From contig OZ251229.1 of NCBI GenBank assembly GCA_965240325.2, forward strand, positions 868,001 to 932,000: 64,000 nucleotides of DNA. Reading direction: 5' to 3'. Position numbers and translations under genes: made by a program. The notes beneath the pieces are model-generated. The model had not been told where the DNA came from and made no database searches. It was given only the letters and a program-made list of their open reading frames with translations. Numbering within the stretch: the stretch's first letter is position 1; each line of letters opens with the position of its first letter. Source of the DNA: Rebecca billardiae RCC1528. Its lineage: Eukaryota; Haptophyta. Shown here piece after piece: positions 30,281 through 42,678 of the stretch.

Positions 30281-32567
30281 ATGCTGCGGGTCGCGCGTAT
30301 CGCGCTCGCGGGCCTCGCGGTGGCGTTCGTGCCGCTCGCCTCGGCCGATGCGAGCGTTAAGGCGGACGAGCACAAGGACAGGTGCGAGCAGCGCTCGCGT
30401 GGGTCAGCTGGGCTGAGTGATGGCCCATGCGCGTACGGCCATGGGGGGCGCGGCGGCGACCAGCCATTGCTGGCCGGCGCTGCCGCGCGTGGGCCGGGTC
30501 GCCAGCGGGCCCGCGCGCAGGGCAGCGTGCGCGCGCGCGGTGAGGGGTGGGACTTACGCGCTTTGCGCTTGCGCGGCGCACCACGCGGGCACGATCGCAG
30601 CCGTCAGCTGCAGGCAGACTTCACGAACCGGCAGGGGGATGAGATGATCTTCAATGACCCGACGTACCTCAAGGGGACTGAGAGCGATGACTACTACGTC
30701 GGTACGTACGCTGGGAAAGTGCTCCAGGGGGATACCTTGGACCCGCAGTACAACAAGCTCCAGGGTGGCAAGGACGGTGACGACAAGCTCGTCGGTGGCG
30801 ACGGTGGCTACGGCGGCAAGGGCTTCGTCGGCAACCCGGTCTACAACCACCTGAAGGCTGGCGTCGGTGACGACGAACTGATCGCTGGCGACGGCGGGCG
30901 CGGTGGCGACAATGTCTTCCAGCCGGGCGGCGCTGCTTTCAACGTGCTGAACGCCGGGCACGGCGACGACTACATCAAGGGTGGCGACGGCGGCGACGGT
31001 CGGCTCTTCGCGGCAGGCGGCGAGACGCGCAACTACGTCCTCGGCAACAAGGGCGACGACTTCTTCGTGGGCGGCGATGCTGGCGGCACGGCACTCTACG
31101 GCGACGGCGGCGAGGCGCTCAACAAGTTCGACGCGGGCTCGGGCGACGACTACTTCCACGGCGGCGACGGCGGCAAGGTGTACGGCCCGGGCAACGGCGG
31201 CGACGCCCTCAACCTTTTCGACGGCGGCACCGGCCACGATCACGCGCTCGGCGGCAGTGCGGGCACCACCTACCACTACGTGCGCCCATTTAAGAACACG
31301 TACTACAAAGACGCCACGGGCGGCAACGTGCAGAACGACCTGAGCGGCGGCCTCGACAGCGATATCCTCGTCGGCGGCCACGCCGGTGACGCCAAGGGCA
31401 AGGAGGACAAGCTCGACGAGAAGTCGATGTACTCGCAGGGCGGTGACGTGACCAACACGCTCGACGGCGGCAGCGACGACGACGTGCTCATCGGCGGCAA
31501 TGCCGGCGAGGCCAACGAGGCGGGCGGCAAGTACGACGACGTGTTTGGCGGTGACGCAACGAACGTGCTGCACGGCGGCGCCGGCCGCGACTACATTGTC
31601 GGCGGCGACGGCGGCGACGGCGACGGCGCGTACGACTACGGAGGCTACGCGTTCAACTACGGGTACGGCGGCACGGGCGACGATCTGATTGTCGGCGGCC
31701 ACGCCGGCAACAGCGAGGACGGCGGCTACGGTGGTAAGGCGTACAACACGCTGCGCGGTGGCGCTGGCACGGACATCATCGTCGGCGGCAACAACGGCGT
31801 GGACGACGGCAAGCTCGGCACGCCCGGGCAGGTCCGGAACTACCTCTACGGTGCGTGCGCGCGTACGCTGCGCATGGCCCGAGTGCTGCCGCATGCGCGT
31901 GCTCGGTGCGGACGTGCCAGACTCACCGCGCATGCTGCGCCCCCATCCCGATTGTTCTGCGCAGGCGGCGAGGGCGATGACTTCATCTACGGCGGTGTCG
32001 GCTACGACAAGATTGTCGGTGCGTTTCTCACGCGAGCGCGTATCGCGCGTCGGTGCTCGCTCGGCGGCTGATCCGATCGCCGTGCGCGCGCGCGCGCCCC
32101 TCGCAGGTGGCAAGGGCGCGGACACCATCTACGCGATTGACGGTGCGTACGATAAGATCTACACGGACGGCCACGACAACATCTTCTACGACAAGGGCCT
32201 CGACAAGATCATCTATGTCACGCCCACGCCATCTCCAACGCCCACGCCCGCACCAGGTCGTGAGACACCGATGCCCCACCGCCCGCACATGCCGCCGGGC
32301 CGCGAGCCGCCATCCATGCCCGGGATGCCCGGCGGCACGCCGGGCATGCCAGAGGATGACGTCGCCGTCGAGTGCCCGAAGTTCTGTGTTCCCGAGGACG
32401 AGATGCCGCTCGACGAGGGCATGGACGGCAGCCTGGGGCGCCACGCGAAGGGCTACTCGCACCGGTCGCTGCTCTTCGGCCACTTCCACTTGTGCCCGAA
32501 GGGCTGCGTCTTCGACTACGTCAACTACCCCCAGAAGAGCATGAAGAAGCTCCGCCGGCGCCACTGA
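30281..32567 (+). CDS. Secreted RTX-like calcium-binding repeat protein
   Basis: Four exons: 30281-30381, 30601-31850, 31965-32018 and 32107-32567. All introns are GT-AG (30382-30600, 31851-31964, 32019-32106), giving 621 residues. Residues 1-24 are a signal peptide (LRVARIALAGLAVAFVPLAS). From about 60 to 490 the protein is built of Gly/Asp-rich RTX-type nonapeptides of the GGxGxD type (AGVGDDELIAGDGG, GGAGRDYIVGGDGG, GGEGDDFIYGGVG) arranged in larger units of about 35-50 residues with NYLYG/NVLNAG spacers; these form calcium-loaded beta-rolls in bacterial proteins. A Pro/Thr and Met/Pro-rich linker and a Cys-containing C-terminus (CPKFCVPEDE, CPKGCVFDY) follow. It is likely extracellular or cell-wall associated. 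No toxin domain is present. Bacterial ancestry by transfer is plausible but untested. Confidence 0.85.
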
Positions 32568-32853
32568 GGTGCCGTGCACGTGCGACCTCGATATCATCGT
32601 CCCCGACGGCGCACCCCGCGTGTTTACTGCTGCGGCGTCGCGGCGTGCCTCTGCCTGAAGGGCACATCCGGCCGCGCATCAGCCACGGCCACGCGCTGGC
32701 ATCGCTCAGCCCGCAGCTGTGCGCGACAACTTCACCGTCAGTCCGGATCAAAGTGAGACGCGAAACGCGCGCAGGCGCTTTATTATAATGTTGCAGCAGC
32801 GCATGCTTCTATACTCGACGTCCGCCAGTGCAGACGAACGCATCATGTGTATA

Positions 32854-32893
<40 letters not shown>

Positions 32894-33285
32894 ACAATAA
32901 TATAATAATAATTCGATTCAAGTGCCGTACTGCGCGCTGCTACTAGTTAGTACTGCGCAGAGCCACTAGCCAGTAGGGCTCCGCGCTATCCGGATTCCGG
33001 ACCCTCACTTGATTGAAACGTACGCACGGACTTCACGGAGGCGCGTCTGCAGGGCTCCGCAGGCCTATACGATCGACTCAGCAGAAGTGCTGATGCGAGA
33101 ATATTCATTACGCCTTAACCATTACCATTGTTCATTACGACCGAAACCTTGAAGCCTGTGCACGCGCACTACGACTAGTTACGACTGTTATTATAAATAA
33201 AGCTACATTATAATAATAATATTAATAAGAGTAGCAGTAAACCAACTGTAGTAATGGCACCTGCCAGTGTGACACGGAGTCGGCG
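32568..33285. other. Intergenic with ATT microsatellite
   Basis: About 720 bp between convergent genes. It contains a (TTA)n tract at 32855-32915 and AT-rich sequence near 33190-33235. No gene seen. Confidence 0.6.
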
Positions 33286-36200
33286 CTACTGCTGCTGCCC
33301 GTCGTCCCGCTGCTGCCGCCACGCCTTGCACGCCGCCTTGTGCTGAGGCCAGTGCGCCTTGATGCACGCGCGCGAGCAGAAGAGCACGCCCGAGCCCTTG
33401 CAGCCCGCGCACGCGGAGAGGCCGGCGGTCGCGCCGCACGCGGCGCAGCCGCGCGTGCGCGCCTCGCGCCGCGCGGCCGCGCCCGTCGCCGCCTCGCCGC
33501 CATCCGCGAGCAGCTGGGTCAACGGCGCCATGTCGGGGCCGCTCGTGCCGCGCCCCGCGGCGCCGCGCGCCTCGCCGCCGTACTTGGATGGCGGTGAGCG
33601 CAGCGCGGCGTCGACCGCGGCGCCGGCGGCGCGCAGGTCAAAGTGCCGCGGGTGGTACGCGCCGGCGGCGCCCACGAGCGCGCGCGGCGGCACGTGTCGC
33701 CTCAGCTCGTTGTATGCAGCCCACCACGCGCCCTCGGAGAGCGGCGCGGCGCCCTCGGGGCCGTGCGCCGGCTGGAGCGCCGGCCGCGCCGGCTCTGCGA
33801 GCGCGAGCAACGCGGCCTCCGCCTCCGCCGCCTGCGCCTCCGTCGCCTCCGCCGCGGCGGGCAGCGAGCCGCTCTGCTGCGCGGCGCGCTCCGCGGCGAG
33901 CGCCGCGTCCGCGCCGCTGCGCGCCGGCCACAGCGGCAGGAGCAGCCTCGTCAGGATGTCCTCGACCGGGCCCACGTCCAGCGGCAGCGGCGCGCCTCCA
34001 CCGCCAAGCACGCACGCAACGCTCTCACGGGCCGGATGCGCGCCGCCGGGCGCGCCCTCCTCGGCCGCGCCCTCGCCCTCCTCGCGCACGCCGAGCAGCG
34101 TGAGCGTGTGCGTGTGCGCGTCGCCCAGGTCGTACACCCACGTCGCGGCGTCGCCCGGCGCGCGGAGCAGCTCGCCCACGCGCACCTTGGCGTCGTTGGC
34201 GAGCTCTCCGCCGTACCAGAGCGGGACGTGCATCGCGTCAAGCGGCCGGCCGCGCAGCTCGCGCCCGATCTCGAGATCGGCGATCTCCTCGTCCGGCGCG
34301 TCCGCCGTGAGCGGCGGGCCAAAGCACAGCGGCATCGGCTCGATGTCGCCGAGGCGTGCGCCCGCGTGCTCCTCGCGCACCAACGCCCGCAGCGCGCGCG
34401 CGCCTTCGCCGCCGCGCTCGGCGTCGAGCGCGTAGGCGTAGCAGTGGTGGGCGCGCGCCCAACCAAACGCGGGCATCAGCACCTGGTCCGCGAGCGCGCG
34501 CAGGCTGAGGTCCGCGCGCACGGCCAGCTCGCGCCAGACGAGAGGCGAGAAGCCGCGCACGTGCGCGCGCAGCAGCAGCACGCGCGCCCCCTGCTGCCTG
34601 GGCTGCTGCTGCTGCGCGCCGCGCGCGCGCCGCTCGGCCGCGAGGGCGCCAAGCAGCGCGGCGTTGCGCGCGCGCGCCGCGGCCACGCGCTCGCGCAGCC
34701 ATCGGGCCATGGCCGCCGCGCCCTCCGCCGAGCTCGCGCGGCGCAGCCCCGCGCCCTGCTCGGCGCGCGGCGGCAGCGGCGGCAGCGGAGCGCCCGGCCC
34801 GACCGCGCCGAGCACCGTGCAGCCCACCGCCTGCGGCCGTTCAATCAGCCGCCGCACCGCACCGCTGTCGCGCGACTCCTGCAGGGCGCTGTAGCGAGCC
34901 GGCAGCGGCGCGCGCGCCGCCGGCTCGGCGCAGCCCAGCGCGGCCCAGCGCGCGGCCGCCGCGCGCCCTCCGTCCAGCTCGCCCCAGACGACCGCGCACA
35001 CGCCGCGCTCTGCGCGCAGCGCTTGGAGCGTGCGCAGGCCGCGCTCGCTCAGGGGGCCAGCGTACGTCACACGGCTGCTGCTGTGCGCGCGCGCTGCCGG
35101 CCACGGCTGATGTGGGCGGCAGCGTGCGCACGCCAGCCACGCCGGCGCCGGGCACGCCGTCGGCCTCCGCGCGTTGCAGCGACGGCGACACGCCCGCCAG
35201 CCCGCGCCCCGGCTGCCCCGGCACCACGCTGAGCACGCGGAACTGCCGCTCGCGCGAGCCGCGCCACCCGACATCCGCGCCGTCCCGCGCGTAAGTGCAA
35301 AAGGCGCGAGGGTGCGGCGGCGCGAGGCCGAGGGCGGAAAGCTCGGGCGCGTGGTGCGCGAGCAGCGCGCGGCACACCGACGCGCCGTCGGCGGCGGCGC
35401 TGAGCACGCCGCCGCCCGCGTCCGCCGCCGAGCCGGCGGCGTCGCCGCGCCCACCGCCGCGCTCGGCGGCAGCGGCCGCGCGGCCGCGCGCCGCGTCGCC
35501 CCCCCAGAGGTTGGCAGGCCTCAGCTTGAGCGGGAGGCGCTCGGCGGCGGCCGCGGCGCCGGGGCGCTCGAGCTCGACCACGGCGCGCGCGTCCTCGCCG
35601 TGCGCGTGCGCCGGCGGCGGCGCGAGCACCGTCGCCACGCAGCCGTTCAGCTCAGGCCGCGCGCGAAGGCCGCTCACGAGCGCGCGGCAGCCCACGCCGC
35701 CCAGGCCGGGGGGCGCGAGCAGCGGCGCGTGCCAGGTGAGCCGCACGCGGTGCACGGCTGCGAACGCGACGGGTGTGGCGCCGACGTGCGTGCCGCCGAC
35801 CACCTTGGAGTCGGACGCGACGACGATGCCGTACCCGCCCGCGACCACCAGCTCCACCGCCTCCTCCTCCGCCGCCGCCCGCTCGCCCTCAGGCCCCTCA
35901 GGCCGGCCGGACACGCGGGCGGTGGACCCATCCGACGCTGGCGGCGCGCCGGCGCGCGCGCCGGGCGGCACGGCGACGATCATGCTCTCGGCGATGCCCG
36001 GCGCCTCCCCGCCCGCGAGCACCACGTACGTCGGCAGCCGCATCCACAGCAGCCGCCCCGGCTCGAACACGTACAGCCACGGCTGGTACGGGTTGTTGTG
36101 CCCGGCGGTGCGTCTCTCCAGTTCCCAGCGCGGCATCAGGCTCGCGAGCTCGGCCGCGCTGCGGCCCGCGTTGAGGAAGGCGGGGGAGTAGTGGAGCTGG

Positions 36201-37702
36201 AGCACGGCCTCGCCGGTGCGCTGCGCGCGCTGCACCATCTCCGCCTGCCGCGCCGTCTCGCCCACGCTGAAGTACCCGCCGAACACCGCGACCACGCTCG
36301 AGCCGTCCGCGCGCCGCACGTGCGCGCACGCCGCCTCCTGCAGGCAGCGCGGGTGGTCCCCCAGGCACGGCAGCGCGCGCCACTGCGCGCCGGCGGCGGC
36401 GGCGGCCGGCGGGTCGTCGGCGCAGCCGTGGGCCCACAGGTCGCCGAGCGACGTGTTGCTCACATCGTCGCACCCGCCGTACACGAACAGCGCGCCGCCC
36501 GCCGCGAAGACGAGCGGCGAGCTGCGCGCGGCCGGCGCGGCGCCGGCGCGGCCGCCCGTGGCCCTGCCGTCGCTCAGCAGTGCCCACGCGCGCGAGGCGA
36601 AGCGCCACGCCCAGAGGGAGCGCGCGTGGTCGTGCGCGCCCGCGCCCGCGACGAAGTTGCCGCCGAAGACGCACCACTCCGCCTCCGCCCCCTCGCCTCG
36701 CACCGCCGCGCCGGAGCCGAAACGCGCGCGCGGCGCGGACGCGCCCCGCGCCGCGCCCCCTCCGCGCTTGGCGCGCCCCCTGGGCCGATCGGCCTGCTCG
36801 ACGCGCTGCCACGTGCGCTCGCGGAGGTCGAAGCGCCACATCGCGTGGTCGACCGCGTCGGCGCGCGTCCTCGTCACGAACGCGCCCGGGTCCTCGCCGC
36901 CCGTCGCCTCCGCCTTCGCGGCCATCGGCAGCTGCACGCGCGCGCAGTCGCCGCCCCACAGCCAGAGGGCGCAGCCGTGCAGGGCGAGCAGCGCGGAGCT
37001 GCGCGGCGCGGGCAGCTCGGCGCCCTCGCCGCCCGGGTGGAGGCAGCGCCAGCTGGGCCGCTCCGCCGTCGCGTCCAGCGCGTACACGCCGTTCCCGCCC
37101 TCCGCACGCCCGGGCAGCCGCCCCTCCACCTCGACGCCACCGAACGCGTACAGCTGGCCCGAGCTCGGGTCCGACGCCCACGCGCGCGCCTTGCGCGGCG
37201 GCGGCCGGGCGGCGGTGCCGGGGTCGAGGGCCGACGTCATCGAGTGCCACAGAGCGAGCCGCGTAGGCAGCGGCGCCACCGCCGCGAGCGCCCGCGCCGA
37301 CGACTCCGCGTCGAGCGGCGGCGCTCCGACGTGCGCGCCGCGCGCGTGCATCCGCGCCGCCGCGCCCTGGTGCTCGAGGAAGAGCGGGTGCGACGGGGAG
37401 CGCGCGGCGAGCGCGCGCGTGAGGAGCTTGCCCTTCAGCGCGAGCGCCTCGCCGCTCGCGCCCTCGAGCGCCGCCGTCTCCGTGTCGCCGAGCGCCGCCA
37501 GCCCGGCCTCGGCCGAGCGCGCGGCCTCCTCCCTGCGCCCCAGCTTGGACTCGCACAGCGCCCGGTTGGAGTAGAGCTGCGCGCGGGTGAGCGCGGCGAG
37601 ACTGGGGAGGGCGAGCGCCTCGTTGTACGCCAGCAGCGCCTCCGCGTGCTGGCCCAGCCGCACGTGCTCGTTCCCGCGCTCCTTGAGCGCCGCGGCCGAC
37701 AT
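33286..37702 (-). CDS. TPR-kelch-PRiA4_ORF3-MYND multidomain protein
   Basis: Two exons, 37702-35184 and 35080-33286, give 1437 residues; the intron (35081-35183) is GT-AG and restores frame, though its exact donor is less certain. Residues 1-75 are TPR-like (LKERGNEHVRLGQHAEALLA). Residues about 180-560 carry kelch-type blades (QLYAFGGVEVEG, ALWLWGGD, WCVFGGNFVAG, LFVYGGCDDVSNTSLGDLW, VVAVFGGYFSVGE). Residues about 1060-1220 match the plasmid pRiA4b ORF-3-like domain (VLLLRAHVRGFSPLVWRELA, then TWVYDLGDAHTHTLTLLGV). The C-terminus is a MYND zinc finger (CAACGATAGLSACAGC, then LFCSRACIKAHWPQHKAAC). MYND and kelch are protein-interaction modules; the overall role is unknown. Confidence 0.75.
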
Positions 37703-38040
37703 CGCGCGCGCCGCGCGGGCCGGTCGTACAGTGTGCAGACTGTACCGCGGCTCAGGGCTCACCGGGTGCCGGGGAGCACGCCGTCGCCAGTGGCACGGCC
37801 ACCACTCCGCCAGGCGGAGAGTCCAGGACCGGGACCACGTCAGTCTGCAGCCGGACCGTACCGGACCAACCCCCACCGAGCGTGGAGGTCGGGGGGGGGG
37901 TGTCCGGGGCGTAGGTCCGGGTCTGCAGACTGACCCGCCCGCCCTTCCACCCGTCCCAGCTCCCCACATCAAGGCTCCCTAGTATTGAAAAATACCCGCA
38001 GCTATTCGTTGCCAGCCCATTTCATAGACATAGTCACTGA

Positions 38041-38071
38041 GCTCAAAACATGCCGTCGGCATGTTTTGAGC
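38041..38071. repeat. Perfect 14-bp hairpin
   Basis: GCTCAAAACATGCC, loop GTC, then the exact reverse complement. It lies 340 bp upstream of the kelch-MYND gene start. Confidence 0.7.
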
Positions 38072-38162
38072 CCGCTGGCCGAAGACGGGCTCAGGGGCTT
38101 TCTGGGACGGGTGGAAGGTCGCGCTCGCGCGGCTCGGCCGCGTTCGGCGTTGACAGCAGTTT

Positions 38163-38305
38163 TAAAATTCCCCTTTATTATTATTATAACGGGCTCCGGG
38201 TGATCAGGCTGGCCGGGCCGAAGCCTCCCGAGCCCTACCCTGGCCAGCCCCCTGAACCAACCACCACCCTCACCCAACCTCAAACCACTGACCGAGACAC
38301 CTAGT
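38163..38305 (+). repeat. R2 dispersed repeat, single copy
   Basis: Shares ACGGGCTCCGGGTGATCA, the CCGAAGCCTCC block and the CAACCACCACCCTCACCCAA tail with the pair at 25604-25856. The ATT number before ACGGG differs between copies. Confidence 0.8.
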
Positions 38306-38646
38306 GTCTTGCATGTGCACGTTAAATCATAGTATTAGTAAACTGTAACTCAGCAGTACCGTCGGTAGCTGACTACGAGCGCATGGAATAGCCATTCAGC
38401 ACGACACGTCGACACGCGCCGTTCGCCCCCCGTTGCTACTCACGATTCGCATAATAATCCTGGATCTCAGGCGCCGAGCAAAGCAGCTTCGACCAGTACC
38501 ACTACAGACGAATCAGGAGAGCTGCGCCCTCGTGCCTGTGTCTTTAAATCATATAGAATTAGTATAGACCCTTGACAGATCTCGTGAGCGTGGCAGCGGC
38601 AGCGGCGTACGGATGATTCGCGTGGCGCGTTGAGCACGCGTGCTCA

Positions 38647-41222
38647 TCAGACGATGCCGTACGTGAACTCCTTGGCGGCGTCGAACTCGTCCCCGGCGAA
38701 GATCTGCAGCTTGCCGCCCGCGACCGCCCAGTACTGGTCCACGACCGCGTGCAGGAAGAAGGCGTCGTGCGACACGACCACGTACGCGCCGTCGTACGCG
38801 CGCAGCGCCTCGATGAGCACCTCGATCGTCTCGAGGTCGAGGTGGTTGGTCGGCCTGCGCGCGCGCGCGGGGGCGGAGGGCGGGCGCGCCGTCAGGCGCG
38901 GCGGCGCGCGGCTTTTTCGCGCGCGCGGCGCGGGCGCGCGCACTCGTCGAGCACCACGAGGTGCGGCGCCTCCCAGGTGAGCTCGCAGAAGCTCACGCGG
39001 CTCTTCTGCCCGCCCGAGAGCTGGCGCATCCGGCGGAACACGCCGCCCTCCGTCAGCCCAAACGCCGCCAGCCGCGTGCGCGCCTCGAGCTCCTTGGTGC
39101 CGGGGAAGCGCGCCATGATGTGCTCGAGCGCGGACAGCTCGAGGTCGAGCTGGTCGACGTGGTGCTGGGCGAACGAGACGACGCGCGCGGCGCGGTTGAT
39201 GCTCACGTCGCCGCCCAGCGGCGCGAGCGCCCCCTCGAGCACGCGCAGCAGCGTCGTCTTGCCCGCGCCGTTGGCGCCGAGCACGCCGACGCGCGAGGTG
39301 CCGTGCAGCTGCACACTCACGCCGCGCAGCAGCGGCGCGGACTTGTCGTAGCCGACGGCCACGCTGTCGAGCGCGACGAGCTGCGTGCGCTTGAGCGCCG
39401 GCGGCTGTGGGAAGGCGAGCTTCACGCGCGCAAAGCCGCTCTCTCGGTCCGGGTCCTCGAGCAGCCCTTTCTCCTCCATCTTGCGCAGCGCGGCCTCGCG
39501 GTTCTTGACCTGCGCCATCGCGGACGGCGTGCGCTTTGTCTTCTTGTTGTGCTCGGACGAGTTCTTGGAGAGGTCGAACTTGTCGATCTGCGCCTGCAGG
39601 GCGGCCACCTCGGCCTGCTGCGCGTCGTACGCGCGCTTCGCCGCCGCGTACTCCTCCGCCTGCACGCGCACAAACGTCGACACGTCGCCCCTGTACGCGT
39701 GCAGCGCGCGCCTGTGCAGCGACACCACATCCGTGCACACCTCGTCGAGGAAGGCGCGGTCGTGGGAGACGATCAGAGCGGTCTGCTCGCGCGCGCGCAG
39801 GAAGGTGGTGAGCCAGCGCAGCGCGACGAAGTCGAGGTGGTTCGTCGGCTCGTCGAGGAGGAGCAGGTCGCACTGCACGAAGAGCGCGGCGGCGAGGCAC
39901 ACGCGCACGCGCCACCCGCCCGAGAGCTCGCGCACCGGCCGCGCGCGCATCCGCTCGCTCAGCCCGAGGCCGGCGAGGATCTCGCACGCGCGCGCCTCGG
40001 CCGTGTCCGCGCCGAGCGCGCTCAGGGCGTCGAGGGTCGCGCTCAGCTGCTTCTGCGCGCGCGCGAGGGCGGCGGGGTCGGAGGGCTCGAGCGCGCCCAC
40101 GCCGTCCTCCGCGTCGTCCGCGCCCGGCCCGCCGCCCGCCTCCGCGCGCGCCGCCGAACCGCCGCCCCCGGCCGTCGGCGCGTCCGGCGCGTCGTCGTCG
40201 CCGTCCGCGCTCAGCAGCAGCCGCTCGAGCCGCGCGCGCCTGCGCAGCAGCACGCGCCGCTCGACGTCCGCCTTGAGCACGCTCTCGAGCGGCGTGGCGC
40301 CGAGGTCCAGCGCGCCCTCCTGCCGCACGTGCACGACGCGCAGCGCGTGCGGGAAGCCGACCAGCTCGTAGCTCGAGATCGCGCGCAGCAGCGTCGACTT
40401 GCCCGCGCCGTTCTGCCCGAGCAGGCCGTACTTGCGCCCGCCCGCCAGCCGGAGCGAGGCGGACTCGAGGAGCGGGCGGCCGTCGGGCGCGAGCAGCGTG
40501 AAGTTCTTCACGTGGATATCCCTCGACGCGTTCCGCTGGTTCGCGCGCGCGCGCATGTACTTCGCCACCGCCGCCTCCGCCTCCGCCTCGGCCGCGCGCG
40601 CCTCTGCCTCGAGCGCGGCCGCGGCCGCCGCGCGCGCGGCCGCGCTGCTGCCGAGCGTGCCCGGCGCCGCCGCCCCAGCGCGCGCTGAGGGTGCGGCGCT
40701 CGGCGCGATGTGGCTGTTCCCGTACTTGAGCGAGTTGTCCGTGTTGCCAAACGTCCCTCCCTCGCGGCGCAGCTCGACTGCGAGCGCGGCCGCGTCGTAC
40801 GCGTCGCTGTCGTCCAGCATGATCGGCATCGCGAGCGCATCCCCGGCTGAGCCGCCCGCGCCCCCCGCGCCGTCGGCGGCGTCGGCGTCGGCGGTGGAAT
40901 CGGCGCCCGAGGCGTCGCCCAGCGCCCCGCGCTCACGGAGCGCGTCGAGCAGCCGTGCGCACACGCCGGCCGCGCTCGGCTCGTCACACAGCTCAAAGCC
41001 GACCAGCAGCTCAGCCACGGCCTCGCTGAGGTCGGCCAGCGGGTCGTCGGCCTGGCGCGGGTCGGGCAGGAGCGTGCTCACCGTCTCGCACAGGTACTCC
41101 GCGCAGTCCGCGCCGTCCAAGGCCTCTTGGGTCAGCCCAGCCGCGAGGAACACGTCGTTGGAGACCGCCATCGCGCTGGTGGCCGCGTGGCTCCGCGCCA
41201 CCGCGGTGGTCCGGTCCTGCAT
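38647..41222 (-). CDS. ABCF-subfamily ATPase, GCN20/ABCF3 type
   Basis: Two exons, 41222-38944 and 38854-38647, with an 89-nt GT-AG intron (38855-38943). Splicing rebuilds VVLDEPTNHLDLE across the junction, giving 828 residues. Twin ABC domains are soluble: Walker A GLLGQNGAGKST and GVLGANGAGKTT, signatures LSGGWRVRV and LSGGQKSRV, Walker B LLLLDEPTNHLD and VVLDEPTNHLD, and switch His in VSHDRAF and VSHDAFF. The N-terminal 130 residues resemble the GCN20/ABCF3 extension (AEYLCETVSTLLPD, LSEAVAELLVGF). Family members act on ribosomes, and GCN20 works with GCN1 in amino-acid-starvation signalling. An internal Met at 41171 is an alternative start. The inter-domain linker has a low-complexity acidic insert. 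Confidence 0.9.
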
Positions 41223-42669
41223 GGGGTTGGCTGTTACAGTTTACTAAGAATAAGAGACGCACAATTTCCCGTTTCGTCCGCCATCAAAAGTGTCAGGTCA
41301 TCATCCGTCCGACGCCCGCGATTCGCGAGCGTGGACCCATGCCGCAGCCGCAGCAGGTGGACGCAAGCGAGGCACGTGGCTGCGACGCGGGCCAAGGCAC
41401 TCCCCCGCGGCGCGGTGTATCATGCATGATGGGCCTAGCTTCACACCTCTCTACCAATGCCCTCCACACATCGCGCGTACCCGCGCCCGCCTTTTGCTTG
41501 TGACGGACTGCAGGCCGTCACAAGCACAAATGCCTACCTGCAGCAAACAGTGGGGCAGATCGTGATGGAGGCTATGCTGCAGCTGGAAAAGGAGGGGTGC
41601 GCGCTGCGCAGTTAGCATGCTACCGCGCGCGCGCTCTGCTGTCACGCTGGCCCGCCAAGTGGGCTGACCCGAATCTCCGCGCACGCGATCCCCGTCTCCA
41701 ACGCAGGCCACAAGAAGACGAGGTGGAATGGCTGGCTCGATATCTTCTGGACCACAACCCCAACCGATCGAAAGAAACTTGAGACTACCAGCCCTGACAG
41801 GCATGGTGCACCGCATGGGGCGACACCGGCCCGTGCAATCAATTCAGCCAGTCCGGCGGTGCCGGTGGCCGGCGGGCCAGTGAGTCTCCCGCTTTCAGTC
41901 AGACTCGGCGCACGGGCCACGGCGGTGCCATACCGCCGGGACTGAGTGACCGGACTGTGACACTGATGCCACCGATGTGCCATGAACAGGGACGGCTGTT
42001 CGAACGACTGTGAGCAGGCCATTGCTTGAATAGCGCACTGTCCGAGTCCGATCCGCGTCATGCTCACACTGAGCTGCCCGTCCGCTGGCTCGGTTTAATA
42101 CCCGCAACTCTCCGCTGCAGACGGGGCCCGGCGCCTGGCGGCTCGTACTAGCGGCGGCCGCCTGGCGCGTGACCGGGCCAGGCGGAGCTCGGCTGGCACA
42201 GCGCCGTGTCCGTGAGCGCCGGGTAGCTCCTACTATAACTAGTAGCCGTAGCACAGGCCGTCGTCAGATGTCAGCGGCCCGCAGACTCGGCATCAGTCGC
42301 AGACTACGCCTAAGCTGACGACGACGCCGACGGGCCCTCGGGCGGCGCGCAGTAGTCAAAGTTGACTGAGGCTGCGGGCCGCGGGCCTACCCTCAGTGTT
42401 TAACTAACTACGGCCGGCGTTTTTGCGCACAATGAAGTGTCCGGGCCTGGTTAGTGGCGCGCGTTCACTCCGGCAATGACTCGGGTGCAGACTGCCTCAG
42501 ACAAGGGGAGTCGGACCCTCCCCCCTTGCTGAGTGCAGACCAGGGCTGCAGACGAGACTCAAGGGCCGTAGCAGACGACAAGAAGACGTGCGCGTACCAT
42601 ACTGTGACACAGTACTGACTGACTGTCGTAGTTACTGGTACCAGATCGTAAGCTGCGCGCGGGACTGGC
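41223..42669. other. Intergenic, no gene seen
   Basis: About 1.45 kb. It holds an R3-related piece (41231-41260), a 12-bp inverted repeat (41495-41506 and 41515-41526) and unique GC-rich sequence up to the foldback element's target site. Open frames are short and not protein-like. Confidence 0.55.
41231..41260 (+). repeat. R3 dispersed repeat, partial
   Basis: TTACAGTTTACTAAGAATAA followed by GAGACGCACA matches the first 29 or so bases of the 52-bp R3 copies. It lies 9 bp upstream of the ABCF start codon, so it overlaps that gene's 5' UTR or promoter. Confidence 0.75.
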
Positions 42670-42678
42670 ACCGGCGAC
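42670..42678 (+). repeat. Target-site duplication, left
   Basis: ACCGGCGAC immediately outside the left terminus; identical to 45105-45113. Confidence 0.85.

Larger units (their letters stand above)
37703..38646. other. Intergenic with R2 copy and palindrome
   Basis: About 940 bp. It contains a C/G-rich stretch near 37890, a 14-bp perfect hairpin (38041-38071), an R2 copy (38163-38305) and an R3 core near 38333. No gene seen. Confidence 0.6.

Noticed and set aside
30281-32567. RTX repeats as a toxin gene
   Set aside because: No pore-forming, acyl-acceptor, protease or other effector domain. RTX repeats alone are structural calcium-binding modules.
35174-37933. 919-codon plus-strand open frame
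   Set aside because: Arg-rich shadow of the kelch-MYND gene; typical of high third-position GC on the opposite strand.
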